64,000 nt of DNA from Lethocerus indicus (Eukaryota; Arthropoda; Insecta; Hemiptera; Belostomatidae). A model generated the notes under the pieces. The model was not told where the DNA came from and ran no database searches. It was given only the letters and a program-made list of their open reading frames with translations. A program made the translations under genes and the position numbers. Where the stretch lies: contig JACDQD010000001.1 of the NCBI GenBank assembly GCA_019843655.1, positions 41,422,230 to 41,486,229 of the forward strand. The letters are read 5' to 3'. This document shows positions 13,850-25,788 of the stretch, piece by piece; the first letter of the stretch is position 1, and each line of letters begins with the position of its first letter.

Positions 13850-15596
13850 TATCCATTTAGTAGAAGTAATTTTATTATGCATTAACTATGATAATGGGGA
13901 TTGCTCTGAGTATGGGAGAGTTAAATTTAATCACTCTTTGCTCTCAAATGTGGTCCTTGACCGGTTTCAGCTTCTTTCTCAGGTACAAGCATATGTCGGT
14001 CCCGGGTGACAAATCCCGCAGTATATTCTGTATAGAAATTCCTGCGTTACGAGAAAAGTGAAATATTTACAAGATTTCCTTAAATATGCGGCGACAGTGT
14101 CGACGTTTCATTGGCCGACATGCGTATAACTGACGATGGCGAGAACCTTAAACTGTTCCAAAGAAGGGCCGAATAAGAAACAGGAGGAACTTGAGGTTCC
14201 TATAAGGGAATGCTGGAGGCTTAAATTAAATATCTCTTCGCGATAAAATAAGTGGAAACGTTTCTAACCTATTAAAAGAAGAATATTTCTAATTATAAGA
14301 ATTTTTATAACTTTCATTTTAAAACCGTACATTTGTCGAATTCCGTTCCCTCTTGCAAACGTTTCAAGAAAACGTTCGGGGCGTAGAAGCGGTCTTGAAA
14401 ATGCTGGCTGAATCGTACCTCGGATCCCATTATTTCCATATTTAAATCATTTAACAACTCCAAACGACGGAGCAGAAATGAAAATAAACGTGATTCCCGA
14501 TTGCAAAAAAAAACAAAGGAAAATACTGTTATCTGCTTAGCGCGTTCTTGTCGAACAGCTCCGCCCGGACCGCTCAATCAATTCGTCATTTCAATTTACA
14601 TATTCATGAAGCGGGCGTAAATGTTTATTGTCCGGTGTTCATACAACATTTACATGTGCACATGCATATACAAACATGTATATATATATATATATTCATA
14701 CGGCATCTGTGCTATACATATTCCAAATCCGAACTCCGGGTATACATTTAACTGCGGTCTCCAATTTACAGGGCTCAATTGCGCAAAGCATTACCGCCAT
14801 ATATCATATTATTGCGTAACAAAAAGTAATTTACACAGTGTTCGAGACAATTGTATAACTCCTTTAAGAGCTCAGGCTCATTGCAGCATCGGGAAATATA
14901 TATATATATACTATAATAAACGATAGTAAATAAAAAAATTAACTAAATTAAGAATATATTATATATCTATTATTGTATATATATTATTACATAAGCAGTT
15001 TTATTTGATTATTTTTCTAAATTGTATCCTGGGAATAAAATGAGCTCATTAACGTGGTTCAATTGAAAATACGCAATTAACGACTCGTCATTCATGTCGG
15101 ACGATGTTTTTTATTTTTTCTCCCGTCTCGCCTACAGATCCCTTAATGCGCTGCGGTCTAGTCCTAGATCGTTTTCTTCGGTCGCGCACTTCATCTACAG
15201 GCGTTGCATAATTTAAACTGCGGAGGAGGGGGGGGGGGACGGATTTAATTTGTCAGCGAACTTTTCGACAGTTATTATTTTTTGTCGCCCTCTCCATTCT
15301 TCTTTGCGTCGCCCTCTTCGAGCCGGCCATAAATCCCGGAGACGTTGCCGGACTGATCTGGTTTTAGTTTTACAATAGAGGTGGGCACTTGAACGATCGT
15401 CCGACAAGTGGCCGCCCACACCGCTCTTTCAATACAGGTAGCGGCCGTACATTCCCCGACCGGTGGTATTAATCTGCGCCATCCTAACATTGTGTCGCTG
15501 AAAATCCATATCCCCCCCCCTACACGATAAGCAGAAACCGTAACAACCATTCCGAAGTACATATGTGAACGGACTTGAAGTGTATATCGGTGGTTC
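13850..15596. other. Intergenic, no supported feature
   Basis: AT-rich with short TA runs (14,680-14,700 and 14,900). No frame with recognisable protein similarity. Confidence 0.55.
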
Positions 15597-15607
15597 CATC
15601 TAATACT

Positions 15608-15720
15608 TTTTTTTTGTCTCTTTTATTGTTACAACTGTAAAATTATACAATAAGCAACATTGATGAAATCACTAGCTACAATAGTCTACAATTAGAGGAG
15701 AAACCCACTAGTTTCCCCTT

Positions 15721-15751
<31 letters not shown>

Positions 15752-16034
15752 TATTTTTAATTTAATTTATTTATTATTAATATTTTATTTAATCATTTAG
15801 GTCGCGTGGCCACTTCCTTTTCAGGCGTCTGTAAGGAACATTTGGGATGTCGGGAGATAGTAGGGTTTGGACTAGTGGATTAGGATGATGGTGGAGTCGT
15901 GAGTGGAAATTACTGTATCGTTGTATGGCGAGGTCACGGACAAACGGGACTTTAAGATCTGTGTGTAGGGTAAGGTTGGAGACATAATAGGGTGCATCGG
16001 TTATTTTCCTTAATATTTTTGATTGTAAGGTTTT
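15608..16034 (-). mobile_element. 5'-truncated jockey-type LINE insertion
   Basis: A 427-bp insertion flanked by a perfect 11-bp target-site duplication, CATCTAATACT, at 15597-15607 and 16035-16045. On the minus strand it contains the last 82 codons of the reverse-transcriptase ORF including the stop, an A/T-rich 3' UTR, AATAAA, and a terminal poly(A) run (the T-run beginning at 15608). This is the standard product of target-primed reverse transcription with 5' truncation. The perfect duplication and open frame suggest a fairly young insertion. The 3' UTR is shared with the copies at 20.9 kb and 34.3 kb. Confidence 0.93.
15789..16034 (-). pseudogene. Jockey-type reverse transcriptase, C-terminal end
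   Basis: The minus-strand frame reads KTLQSKILRKITDAPYYVSN, then LTLHTDLKVPFVRD, FHSRLHHHPNPLV and YRRLKRKWPRDLND before the stop. The pattern LQ-x-K-x-LR-x-I-x-(N/D)-AP-x-YVSN-x-x-(L/I)-H-x-DL-x-(V/I)-PFV, the HPNPL motif and the RRLKR(K/T)-x-P-x-DL end are diagnostic of jockey-clade ORF2 C-termini. The apparent start Met (16035-16037) belongs to the target-site duplication, so this is not a gene start. The catalytic reverse-transcriptase and endonuclease domains are missing. Confidence 0.93.
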
Positions 16035-16923
16035 CATCTAATACTAAATTTAACATTTCTTTCTACCCCCATAAAATATCATTCCACTGAGGACCCAAAT
16101 CGATCGAACTTCACTGTTTTATACCACCGAAGCGTATAGACCTAGAAGAGACTGCCAGGTGAAATATGTACAACATTTTTGCACGAAAAAAGAAATTTAG
16201 GTCGATAACCGACAGGCGGATTCGACTCTTAATTGACAAACATACTTTCATAGACCACAGTGAAAGTAAATCGGTAATACTGAAAGGTTCGATGAATATA
16301 AACTCCGCAAACAGTAGACTCTTATATTCTATAGGCTCTTGTGTTAATATCCAAATAGCACGACTGCCGCGGCGACGAAAATTTAAATTTTCAATAGGAA
16401 AGTTTCATATAAACTATTATTACTTTCAAGGTGAGACTTCCAGTATAAATCTTAAAGCACTCGGCGGAGTAGTAATAAAAACGCGCGAATTCCCGTTAAA
16501 CCTATTCGCGGACCGAAGGCTAGTATATTTCAGTAATAAATGTTAGTTTAACCTTTCACATGCGGTACGGTCCACGGCATCGTTACGATGATGTCACTAG
16601 ATACAGCTTTGTTTATTACAACCATTCGTTTAATCGATTTCATATTTAATACTCAATAACGTTAAAATGGTATCCGGGCGTTCTCTTAAAGTACGGCCCT
16701 GGAGTTTTACTCCCCCAGGATTGGGTAATTGTCGAACAATGTATAGAGCAACTAATATCAACAGTTAACGGTTATTTGGAAAATAAACTTCGCAGTACGT
16801 ATCATAAAATATATATGAGCGTTGTTAAGGCATTCAACGATACACAACTTGTATATTTAACGGACATAAATAAAATAAAGAAAATATTTTGCTAAACGTT
16901 TCACTCGCCGAGTGAAGGGTTTT

Positions 16924-17025
16924 AAACCAACCGAGCGGATATTTATTTGCTTAGTTAGTATATAAGCTTATTTCATTCTTTGGGTAGAAATTCTAGGTAT
17001 TCTATAGAATATAAATTACGGAGAC
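16924..17025 (+). repeat. Local direct repeat, copy 1
   Basis: Similar to 17,763-17,855, with the words CCGAGCGGATATT, CTTAGTTAGTATA, TCTATAGAATATAA and CGGAGAC in the same order. Similarity is moderate. Confidence 0.5.
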
Positions 17026-17762
17026 ATTCCGAAAGCTCGCGGGCCTCCTAAAACATACCATAAATTAACATTCACCGCATTGCGTTTAACATCACTCTTG
17101 CGATACTGTGTCTCGACTATAGACTGGTTTGGCCTGCCGCCGTCGTGAGTTGCATGCCGGAGCCGAACTAGCGACACATTCGATATAGAGTAGTTCGAGT
17201 GAAATTCGGTCAACTCCGACCCCAACGCGGCCGGTTTGAAAAGGGTTCTCAAACATAAAACCGGTCTAATATTTAGTCGGCTATTTCCGCCCAACCCCCA
17301 CCCCGCGGAACATCACGTGGACTCAAGGTAATGCGGAGTAGGCGCGATAACGTTAAACCGAGCTGTTTTTTGCGATCTGCCGACTGTTTTTCCTACATTA
17401 GACACTTCATATTGACGCGGCCCAGCCACCGTCCATTCCGTACAACTCTCGGTGAGTCCACTTCTACCGATAATTAGATCCGAGGGGAATTTACTTGGAA
17501 TGGGGCGAAACCTCCCTAGGGAGTAATGCCAAATAGGCAAATCTACGTTGACACGCAGAGGCGATTTGACAGTGGAGCATGGCGACGCCACTGAAACGGG
17601 GATAATGAAAAATGCCTGTTCGTTTGTGGAATCATCGATTTTCGCCCACTTTTCTCGATATATTTTAAGTTTCGTTTAACCTATAAATATGACTCTTTTT
17701 AACACAACATTAAGAAAATCGTTAGCACGATTTTGTTACTAAATGTTACGGTGAAAAGCTTA

Positions 17763-17855
17763 AACAGATCGAGCGAATATTCACCTATGTCCTTAGTATA
17801 GGATTATTTAATTATTTTCGTTAAATATAGGCAGTCTATAGAATATAACGGTGAC
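17763..17855 (+). repeat. Local direct repeat, copy 2
   Basis: The partner of 16,924-17,025, about 840 bp away, with the words TCGAGCGAATATT, CCTTAGTATA, TCTATAGAATATAA and CGGTGAC. Confidence 0.5.
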
Positions 17856-18597
17856 CAAAAGGTCGCGGCACAGAAAGGGGGATGAAACTACTTTCCTTCA
17901 GGAGGGAAATTTTTTTTATGCATTATTAAAATTAGAAATTGAACATTACACGTATCGCGATTGTTACTAGATTCAAAATTTTGCGGCCAACGCGTAGGTT
18001 AGGTTTCAATCGACAACAATATCAATCGCTTCTTTATAGCGGGCCTAACACTCGTAAAAATACGGATTTTTTTTTTAAGCGACATTAGAAAAGCGTAGAA
18101 GACCGCTTTCCGAAATGTTTAACTTAACAAACGCGCTGAAAACTCTGAATTACAAGCGTTTAAATAACGGCCGGGCCGTGTCACTCCTAATTATAGAGTG
18201 TAGCGCGCGGTAGGTCGGCCAATATTTGACACGGGATCCGGCGTAATTGATTGCAAACAGATCTCGGGGCGGGGGCAATTATATCCTGCAAAAATAAGCC
18301 GCTTTTTTATTTACGAGCGGACACGCTCCCCTACTAATATATAGGGCGGGATCACGCAACCTCCACCGCCGACCACCGGTCAATGAACATTCTCCGACCT
18401 TCCGTTTTATTATTATATCGGCCGTATAATACATTTTTATTATTGTACCCGGATAAACTATTGCTAAATATACAATGAGGACAATACGAAAAAGCGTACG
18501 TCTAAGTTTTATTCGGGAAACCCGTCCCCAACGAATTTCAGAATCGAACTTATTTTAAGGGGTATATTTATTTGAATATATAATACCAGTAGAGTGA

Positions 18598-18642
18598 GCC
18601 GGATCGGCCGCGAAACTCCCTCCAGTTAATGTGGCAGAAATG
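18598..18642 (+). repeat. GCCGGATCGGCCGCG repeat, copy 1
   Basis: About 45 bp, GCCGGATCGGCCGCG followed by TTAATGTGGCAGAAAT, matching 23,076-23,120 with the same spacing. Possibly a conserved end of a transposon; nothing else is shared in the flanks. Confidence 0.65.
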
Positions 18643-19153
18643 AGAATGAATCCGACAATTAATGGCAAATTTGATGTCGGTTTCGATGTTCTTCCCCCAT
18701 CGTCGGGATTAACCTTTTTTCTTTCGATTTTAAAATCCGAACATATCCATTTCGGAATCTGCAAGAAGACGTATCCGCCGGTTTCCGTCCTTCGGATTTG
18801 TATATATTTTTTCTCGAATAAAGATATTTGACCGATATATAATTATTTATATTTTCGGAAAAACGTAGACAGGAATATAAATTATTAATAGAACTTAAAA
18901 AATAAAACAGAACGAATAATTTTTAATTTCGAAGCCATTGTTTTTACTATAGCTTTAAATATTTTCTCAAAAACGAGATATCCGCGATGCTTTTGCCGCA
19001 ATATATTTGTGGCAATACCGAATACTCGCAATATCGAATTTTTCTTTTCTACTAAATAATGTTGATAACTTAATGGCCTTATTCGTATCAGGGTACAGTA
19101 AGGTTTCTGCAAGTTACTGCATGTTTACTGTGTGCCCCGTTTAGTACGTTAAC

Positions 19154-19154
<1 letters not shown>

Positions 19155-19224
<70 letters not shown>
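19155..19224. repeat. Microsatellite (TA)26(CA)9
   Basis: Uninterrupted compound tract. Confidence 0.98.
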
Positions 19225-19575
19225 AGTATATTACGGTATTAAGGAAGATCTGGGTTTACTGCAACCGTATGTATAGGACCGCCTACATTGTTTTTACTGT
19301 AAAATAGAATTTACAAGAGAACCAAGAAAGGAAAATAAGCAGTTCCTGAGAAGAAGAAAAATGTTGGCGGCATAACGGCAAAGGTTTCTTTAACTAAAAT
19401 ACATTTTAAGCGCGAGGCTTTGTAATATCGTCGCTCCTGCGATCGTCTGTTTCCACTCGCTTTTTCAGTCCTGAAAAAACCCACCAAAATCCCAACCACA
19501 CAAACAGCGCAGTGAAGATGGCGAAACCGGTGCCAAATATGCGAGTGGAGACAGAAGATCGCAAGAGTGTTTTAT

Positions 19576-19576
<1 letters not shown>

Positions 19577-19625
<49 letters not shown>
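19577..19625. repeat. Microsatellite (CA)8(TA)9(CA)7
   Basis: A symmetric compound tract 350 bp from the previous one. Confidence 0.95.
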
Positions 19626-20866
19626 GCATATAGGGTGATAACTGATCCTACTGAAACTCCGAAACGTTTGGTTCTAATCCTAAATTGTCTACCTCAGAGG
19701 GAATTCTGTAGATAATTTAATTGTACACATATTTAAACGGTGCAATAATAAATAAATTTTAAGTAACAACTATAAAATCCGAATATTTTATCTTTGGGGT
19801 TCAATACGGGGGTACGATATCGACCGTTCCCGATAAGGCTTAAATTTAATCGTTACCGAAGGTCAATAGGTTGACTGGGTACCAGCCATTGCGATAAGCA
19901 AGTTGTTCTAATTTTAATTTTCAATAACGTAGCGGCAGAAATGTCAGAAGTGGCCGGTATGCGAATTTTGATGCCAACAAAGTTGAGGTTTTTTAATAAA
20001 CCTACGTTAAGAATAAATAGCTACAATTACAAAAAATAACGCAAAATAATAAGCATAATAGAGAGATCGGGGGCCTCTACAATAGTGCAGATATAACATG
20101 CGAAATAAAGTGTGGAAGGATATGATGGGCTGGATATGCACTGAGAAGAGGAGAGGGGTGTCGACTGAAGAAGGTGATCCGGAAGGAAGGGTCGTCTTCC
20201 GGCGGAAGATCGAAACAAAGACGATGGAACCAAGTAAAGGGTGACGTTTGGAGCTACTGAAGAAGATCGATTTGGCCGGACGGGATTTGTTGGTCCGGCT
20301 AAATATCAACTTCGATATAAATGGCCCTCGGAATGAATGAGTGATGACAAAAAATAATTACTATTACAGATAGCCGGAGGCCGATAAAATCAATCACAAA
20401 TGACTACACAACGAACGCAATAGCACAAAATATATGAAAACTAATTTCAGCACAACAACATAATAATGAAATATATCTGTTAACGAGACAGCAGATACAT
20501 TGGTAACTACAAAAAATAGAAAACAACACAAACAAACCAGAAAAAACAGACGTGCAAATAAAATTGAAAAATCCTCTATTTTATTACCTATTTCCTTAAT
20601 TTATAGCTCCTTGAGCTATAAAATACAAGAAAATAAACTAAAAATAACTACAATTACGTTTGATTATATTGTTAACAATACGAATATAATCATTTCGAGC
20701 GAATGTCTTCATGAGCGAATCATTTCAATAAATGTCTCTCGTTGCTCGGAAACAACTGGCAATCCATTGGCTTGAACAAGCTAACTCTGACGCGCTATTA
20801 AAATATTTTATACGAAATGCAAGTAGAAAAGGGACAAACTTGAAAATTACGCTTTAAAATGATCTC

Positions 20867-21117
20867 AGACGCCTGAAAAGGAAGTGGCCACGCGACCTTA
20901 ATGATTAAATAAAATATTAATAATAATAAATAAATTAAATGAAATTAAAAACAAAATAAATAAATAATAAAAAATAAATAATTAAATAACAATAATAAAA
21001 AAAGGGGGGAAACTAGTGGGTTTCTCCTCTAATTGTAGACTATTGTAGCTAGTGATTTCATCAATGTTGCTTATTGTATAATGTTACAGTTGTAACAATA
21101 AAAGAGACAAAAAAAAA
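20867..21117 (+). mobile_element. Very short jockey LINE 3' end
   Basis: A 251-bp insertion that is the reverse complement of the 15.6-15.8 kb copy: the last dozen or so codons of the reverse transcriptase (RRLKRKWPRDL...), the stop, the A/T-rich 3' UTR, AATAAA and a poly(A) tail. It is flanked by a 6-bp target-site duplication, GATCTC (20861-20866 and 21118-21123). The near identity in the non-repetitive part of the UTR, apart from a few indels and substitutions, shows both copies belong to one recent family. Confidence 0.9.
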
Positions 21118-21387
21118 GATCTCGTTATAATTCTCTGCGGAGGAGTTTGATGAAAATATTTATTCGTAGAACAACATCGCAGTCTGCAGTCTTTGAACGA
21201 AATTAACTGCCATCTTTAGTATGAAAAGGTGAGTTATTTAAAAAATCGGAATGTAGGTCCTGGGGCGATGGTTTTTCTGGGCACCACGTACCTGTGTATT
21301 GGCGGTGAAATCACAAGCAAGCATCGGTATCGCTTCGAAACGCTACGTACCTGGAACAGACGGGTTTTGATTATCGACTAATCTAAA

Positions 21388-21451
21388 CGAGAATAACTTT
21401 ATGTAGGGTGACTTTGGAGACATGGAAGGGTGCGTTGGTTATTTCTGTCTT
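21388..21451 (-). pseudogene. Decayed jockey reverse-transcriptase scrap
   Basis: The minus strand reads KTEITNAPFHVSKVTLHK, which aligns with RKITDAPYYVSNLTLHTD of the 15.6-16.0 kb copy. Nucleotide similarity is clear over about 50 bp and lost on both sides. It is much more diverged than the two nearby jockey insertions, so it is an older insertion. It lies 270 bp downstream of the 20.9 kb copy, but on the other strand. Confidence 0.7.
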
Positions 21452-21595
21452 AATTATAAAATCGTCTCTCTGAATAAAAAAAAATATCGAGCGGTAAAAT
21501 AAATAGCTCCCATCGCCTGAAATTAATAAAAAGACGAATATTCTCTGGAAACCGGTCTGGCTTTACAGAAATTTCGAGGTATTTCGTAGGGTATA

Positions 21596-21790
21596 CGGTT
21601 TTTAGGCGCAAAATCGGCCCTAAAATGTGGTTTTTAGGAGCAAATTGGCCCAAAAATGCGGTTTTTAGGCCCAAATTCGACTCAAAAATGCTGTTTTTAG
21701 GCGTAATAAAGTGGCTTTAGGCGCGAAATCTGCCCATAAACGCGGTATTAAGGCGCAAAATGTACCCAAAAATGCTTCTTTTAGTGCGCC
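21596..21790. repeat. 32-bp minisatellite, about 6.5 copies
   Basis: Successive units start at 21596, 21628, 21659, 21691, 21712, 21743 and 21775. Unit lengths are 32, 31, 32, 21 (shortened), 31 and 32, followed by a partial unit. The consensus begins YGGTTTTTAGGCGCAAAAT and ends GCCCAAAAATG. Units differ from each other by several substitutions. Confidence 0.88.
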
Positions 21791-22060
21791 TAAAGTGAGA
21801 TATACTCCCCCAATGAACGAACACTGAAAAATCGAAAATTGTGTTTTTCAAAACTTTTACCCGATCCGTCCACACTGGTCCTAAAGTGAGATCCATTTGC
21901 CCCTTGAATTGCTGGTTAAAAATCGGCGAAAATTTTCGCCGATCGATCCCATATTTCACCCGCAAGTGGACTAAAGTGAGTTACACTTGCCCGTTGAACC
22001 TTGAATTCGAGGTTTCTAAAACCGGAGGATCAGCGTACAGATATTTCGATATCGGACATT
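21789..22060. repeat. 91-bp tandem repeat, three diverged copies
   Basis: The word CTAAAGTGAG recurs at 21790, 21881 and 21971, each time followed by a similar ACTTGCCCNTTGAA stretch. The spacing of 91 and 90 bp indicates an old tandem array. It begins exactly where the 32-bp array ends, and the last 32-bp unit runs into the first 91-bp unit (GTGCGCCTAAAG). Confidence 0.75.
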
Positions 22061-24331
22061 TATTGTCGGACAAAATCGGGGAATTGATTAGCATTTAGCG
22101 GGCACGTGCCTCAATCTGTCCCTTGGAGGGAGGCTGGGAGGTGGGGAGGTAAAGGGGCATTATTATGCTGTCGGTCGGGATCGCGATTAGCAGTTAGGGC
22201 CCTGAGGGTTCTTCCAATTTACTGTTATCGGGCTTTCCCCGTTCTTGCCCCGTCGTCCCCGCTGTTGGGGTGCAAAACACCTTCAATTAGGGGCCCAGAC
22301 GATAAACCCCGCCGACGATTGAATCCTCGACGTCCAGGTAAGAACACCTCGCCGGATAACAATAGAGGCCCATCTCCAGAATTATACTTTTTCTTTAAAT
22401 AGTCCTACCTCAAATTTAAATAGAGACGCCCGATAGATGCTCCCTCGCGATCCACCTGACATCATTGCCAATCTATCATCCTTGTTTGTTGACGCCCCAC
22501 CTTACGTTTCTAACCGCACGATCCGTTCCGATTTGAAAGTTTCAGTTCATCAATTAGCACCTTCCCTATATAAACCATTCCATTCAAAACTATCCCACCG
22601 CTAAAATCCTTTGATTCGACAGCTTTCCTCGTATCACCTTCCTGAAAATCCGGAGCGCCGCCTTATGAGGAAATGGCCTGCGTAATAATAATATGCAATT
22701 ATTCCACTAACCTAATTATTAATTATTATTATTAATTATTAATTAATTATTATTAATTATAATTATTAATTTAATTAATTCTCAGACTAACCACTGTACT
22801 ATATACGTTCATAATTATCTAATCTCAGCGCAATTATAAATAAATGATTATTACTACTAATAGTCGGTGCTTACAAGTTCTAAGACATGAATAAGTTCTC
22901 CTTTTATTTATCGACACGGGCAAAATTTGGAAGGAAAATGGAAATTTTAAAACGTGGATTGTTTTAGTTGAATTAATTGCACTAAATAACCTTGAGACAC
23001 TTATATATGACGTTGATATACTGGGCAGGTCTCCGGTAAGTAAAGTAGAATGGCACTGGTTCGGAACAACGAAAAGCCGGATCGGCCGCGCACCTCGCGC
23101 AGATTAATGCGACAGAAATAATTTTCGGCAACAACGTCCTAAGGTCCCTTAGTAGCTACATTGCTGACGTTTTTGTTAGGTAAAGCAGTATTGTGTACTG
23201 ACGTTCGTCCATCAATTGTCGTAAGCTGTTTCTTGTTTATGTATTTAATAAACAAGAAATCCGGATTTACTTATTTTAATATATAATAATAGTATAACGG
23301 TATATAATTCAGTATTCATATAACATATATTTATGGTCATAAATACATTTCAGGAATTTAAAGAAGCCAGTGGAGACAGAAAGAAAAATGAAATATTTTT
23401 TAAATTGGCATAAAGAGGGAAAGCAAAACGAAAACCCTTCCTGAACAAATTTCGGAATCGAATTAATTCATTCGTCTATTATTTTATTATAATAATTAAT
23501 TTACCCATCGAGTTAGGGAATTTAACCGATCGGCGGTAAAGGAAAATCGTTTTCGTATTTTCGGTAATTGCAGTATCTATCGGTCTATAATTCCGGACGC
23601 AGACCGGATTCTATAGAAGTCGGCCGCCGGGAATCGAACCCCGGGTCGTTACTGCCGTTAATTATAGGTTGCGGATGAATGACCCCGGTAGTAAGTAAGA
23701 GTGGATTCGGAGCCGACCCCACGGGGACTTACTTATAGGATAAATGGGGACGGGCTCCTCCTCTACTGGGCTATAAATTATCACCTTCGGCTGGGAGGGA
23801 TTGCACGGCTTTTACTCTTAATCCCCCGGCGTTGTACGGGAGACTGTCGGATTTGCACGCGGGAGTTGAAGGAGGGGGGGGCGTTCCCGGGATCGATAAG
23901 CGATATTAAACGTTAAGGAAGCACCGGCCAAGATTTAGAGATGCTCGGGGACGCACTTATCGGCTCCCTCCAGAGATAGAGAGAGAGACGGCAACACACT
24001 CTATTTATACCCCTTATTTATTTATTTCCACCTATTCCATTCCATATTCAGTTTCGGCTTATTCAGGACCTGGCGCAAACTTATCAGTCATCAATTATCA
24101 ATCCAAATTAAATTTAATGGATCGTATTTTTTAGGGGTGTTGAATTCCCGTCTGTCAGACGGGATTACGAGGTTCATTTTCTGTGGTATTCGCCTGAAAA
24201 GTTAAATATTTGAAGTTCTTTTTAAAAAACTTTAATTTCGTTTTAGTCCAAGTTTTCAGTTCCATTCCGTAAATGAAGAGGGACCACATTTTCAGGGACC
24301 ATAATTTTTTATATTTCTAAAGAGAAAAAAT

Positions 24332-24332
<1 letters not shown>
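22061..24332. other. Intergenic, no gene
   Basis: Holds one copy of the GCCGGATCGGCCGCG repeat. A B-box-like GGTTCGATTCC on the minus strand at about 23,630-23,640 is followed by a sequence unlike the 35-kb SINE-like pair. It also contains an ATTAATTATT-rich low-complexity stretch at 22,720-22,780. Confidence 0.55.
23076..23120 (+). repeat. GCCGGATCGGCCGCG repeat, copy 2
   Basis: The partner of 18,598-18,642: GCCGGATCGGCCGCG followed by TTAATGCGACAGAAAT. Confidence 0.65.

Positions 24333-24394
<62 letters not shown>
24333..24394. repeat. Microsatellite (GT)31
   Basis: Pure tract. Confidence 0.98.
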
Positions 24395-24396
<2 letters not shown>

Positions 24397-25788
24397 TTCA
24401 TAAGCAAATAAACAGAGCCAACTACTTTCTCTTGAGCAATTGCTAATGTTCTTGCCCGATTTAAACCAAATTAAAAACAACACATTTCATGAAAAATAGT
24501 AGGAAAAATACAAGTAGCTTTAAATGGCAAAATGCTGTTGAATTGTAAACATTTAGTCTTTCGGCAATCTCTTCGGTGGCAATCCGTGAGTTGGAACTTA
24601 AAAGGAATGGAAGTAATTAATTGATATTGATTAATCAATAAATATTGATTTCGATGACGTTTTCCTACAGTTTTAAATATTTCTTAAAAAATAACAGCGA
24701 GATATGAATCATTTTTCTTTTTGTACCTCTTTCTCCCTTATTTCTCAGTTTAGTTAGGAGCAAATTTCAAAAGCACATGTTTGCTCCCACTAAATAATGT
24801 TGTGAAACACTTAATCGCCTTATACCTACCTTGAAGGGGGCTTGGAACAAGGTTGCTGCATGTTTCAAGTACTTAGGTACTCTTCGTTGTTTTCTTTCTT
24901 TCAATTTAACGCGTCCGTGTGTTTGGTACTGTTCGAAAAAAAATACGAGAAGACATCGGTCCGGAAACGTTGGTAAGCGGTGTCGGTAGCGGACGGGCAT
25001 TTCTAATTCCCGGCGTCCGTCCGATTCGTTTTTAGAATTTCAATCGATCCGAGTTGGGGAAGAGTTCCCGCGCCCGGGCACCTCCGAGCGAGAGAAAAAT
25101 CCATTCCGGATTAGGACCCCCGTGCATGAGCCCAATTCGGGATTAGCCGGCGACGTCTGGACACCGGAATGCGGAAATGACCGCCTGCATAAATCGTACA
25201 ACTTGGCCTACGACGGAGGAGAAAACGCCCGCCCGAGTCGCGTTCGCGGGGCCCCCAACTACTCCAGCCGTATACGGAACTAGTTACACCCATCTCGCCC
25301 ACTTTCGGCATTTTCGGTATCCTTTTTCAAATACTCTAATGTCTTTCCCAACACTTTCAAGCACTAGGTCATATCAGGTACATTATACGTGAGAAGGGGA
25401 TGGAAGGGACGTGATCGAGTTATTAAACGCGGGTTCCGAATTCCTCACCGTTATCGGCCTTCCTACCGCTACGGCCGCCGGTGGGTCGGTCATCTCTGTC
25501 GCGTCCACGCGATACGACTTTCGGATGTGTTAAAACGATTAAATACTAATAAATTTCATTGAGGCGCGCGGCTCGATCCGGGGGAGTGCCCGACGGGGAC
25601 TGTGTCGCTATCCGGCGGATTATTGCCGAACCGTTTCCTCGTGAACCGTGGCGCCATCTATTGGAGTATGGGGGCTGTCGTTTATGAGTTCTCCCGCACT
25701 CTGCAGGACGGCCGGGCAACTGAGGACGTTGAATTGCGCAATAATGTAAACAAAAACGCGTAATTATTTATAATTTTATCACTAACTT
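24395..25788. other. Intergenic, no supported feature
   Basis: CG-rich after 24,950. Contains TGGCGCCATCTATTGGAG (about 25,649), a phrase common in arthropod repeats, but no element boundary. Confidence 0.5.

Larger units (their letters stand above)
16046..19154. other. Intergenic with low-copy repeats
   Basis: Holds the 16.9/17.8 kb direct repeat and one copy of the GCCGGATCGGCCGCG repeat. The 126-codon plus-strand frame at 16166-16546 is basic and hydrophobic, without any motif I recognise. Confidence 0.5.

Noticed and set aside
23615..23660. Possible tRNA T-arm on the minus strand (GGGGTTCGATTCCCGG)
   Set aside because: The stem has a mismatch when set to tRNA geometry, and no A-box or acceptor stem is found. 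Left as a B-box-like sequence only.
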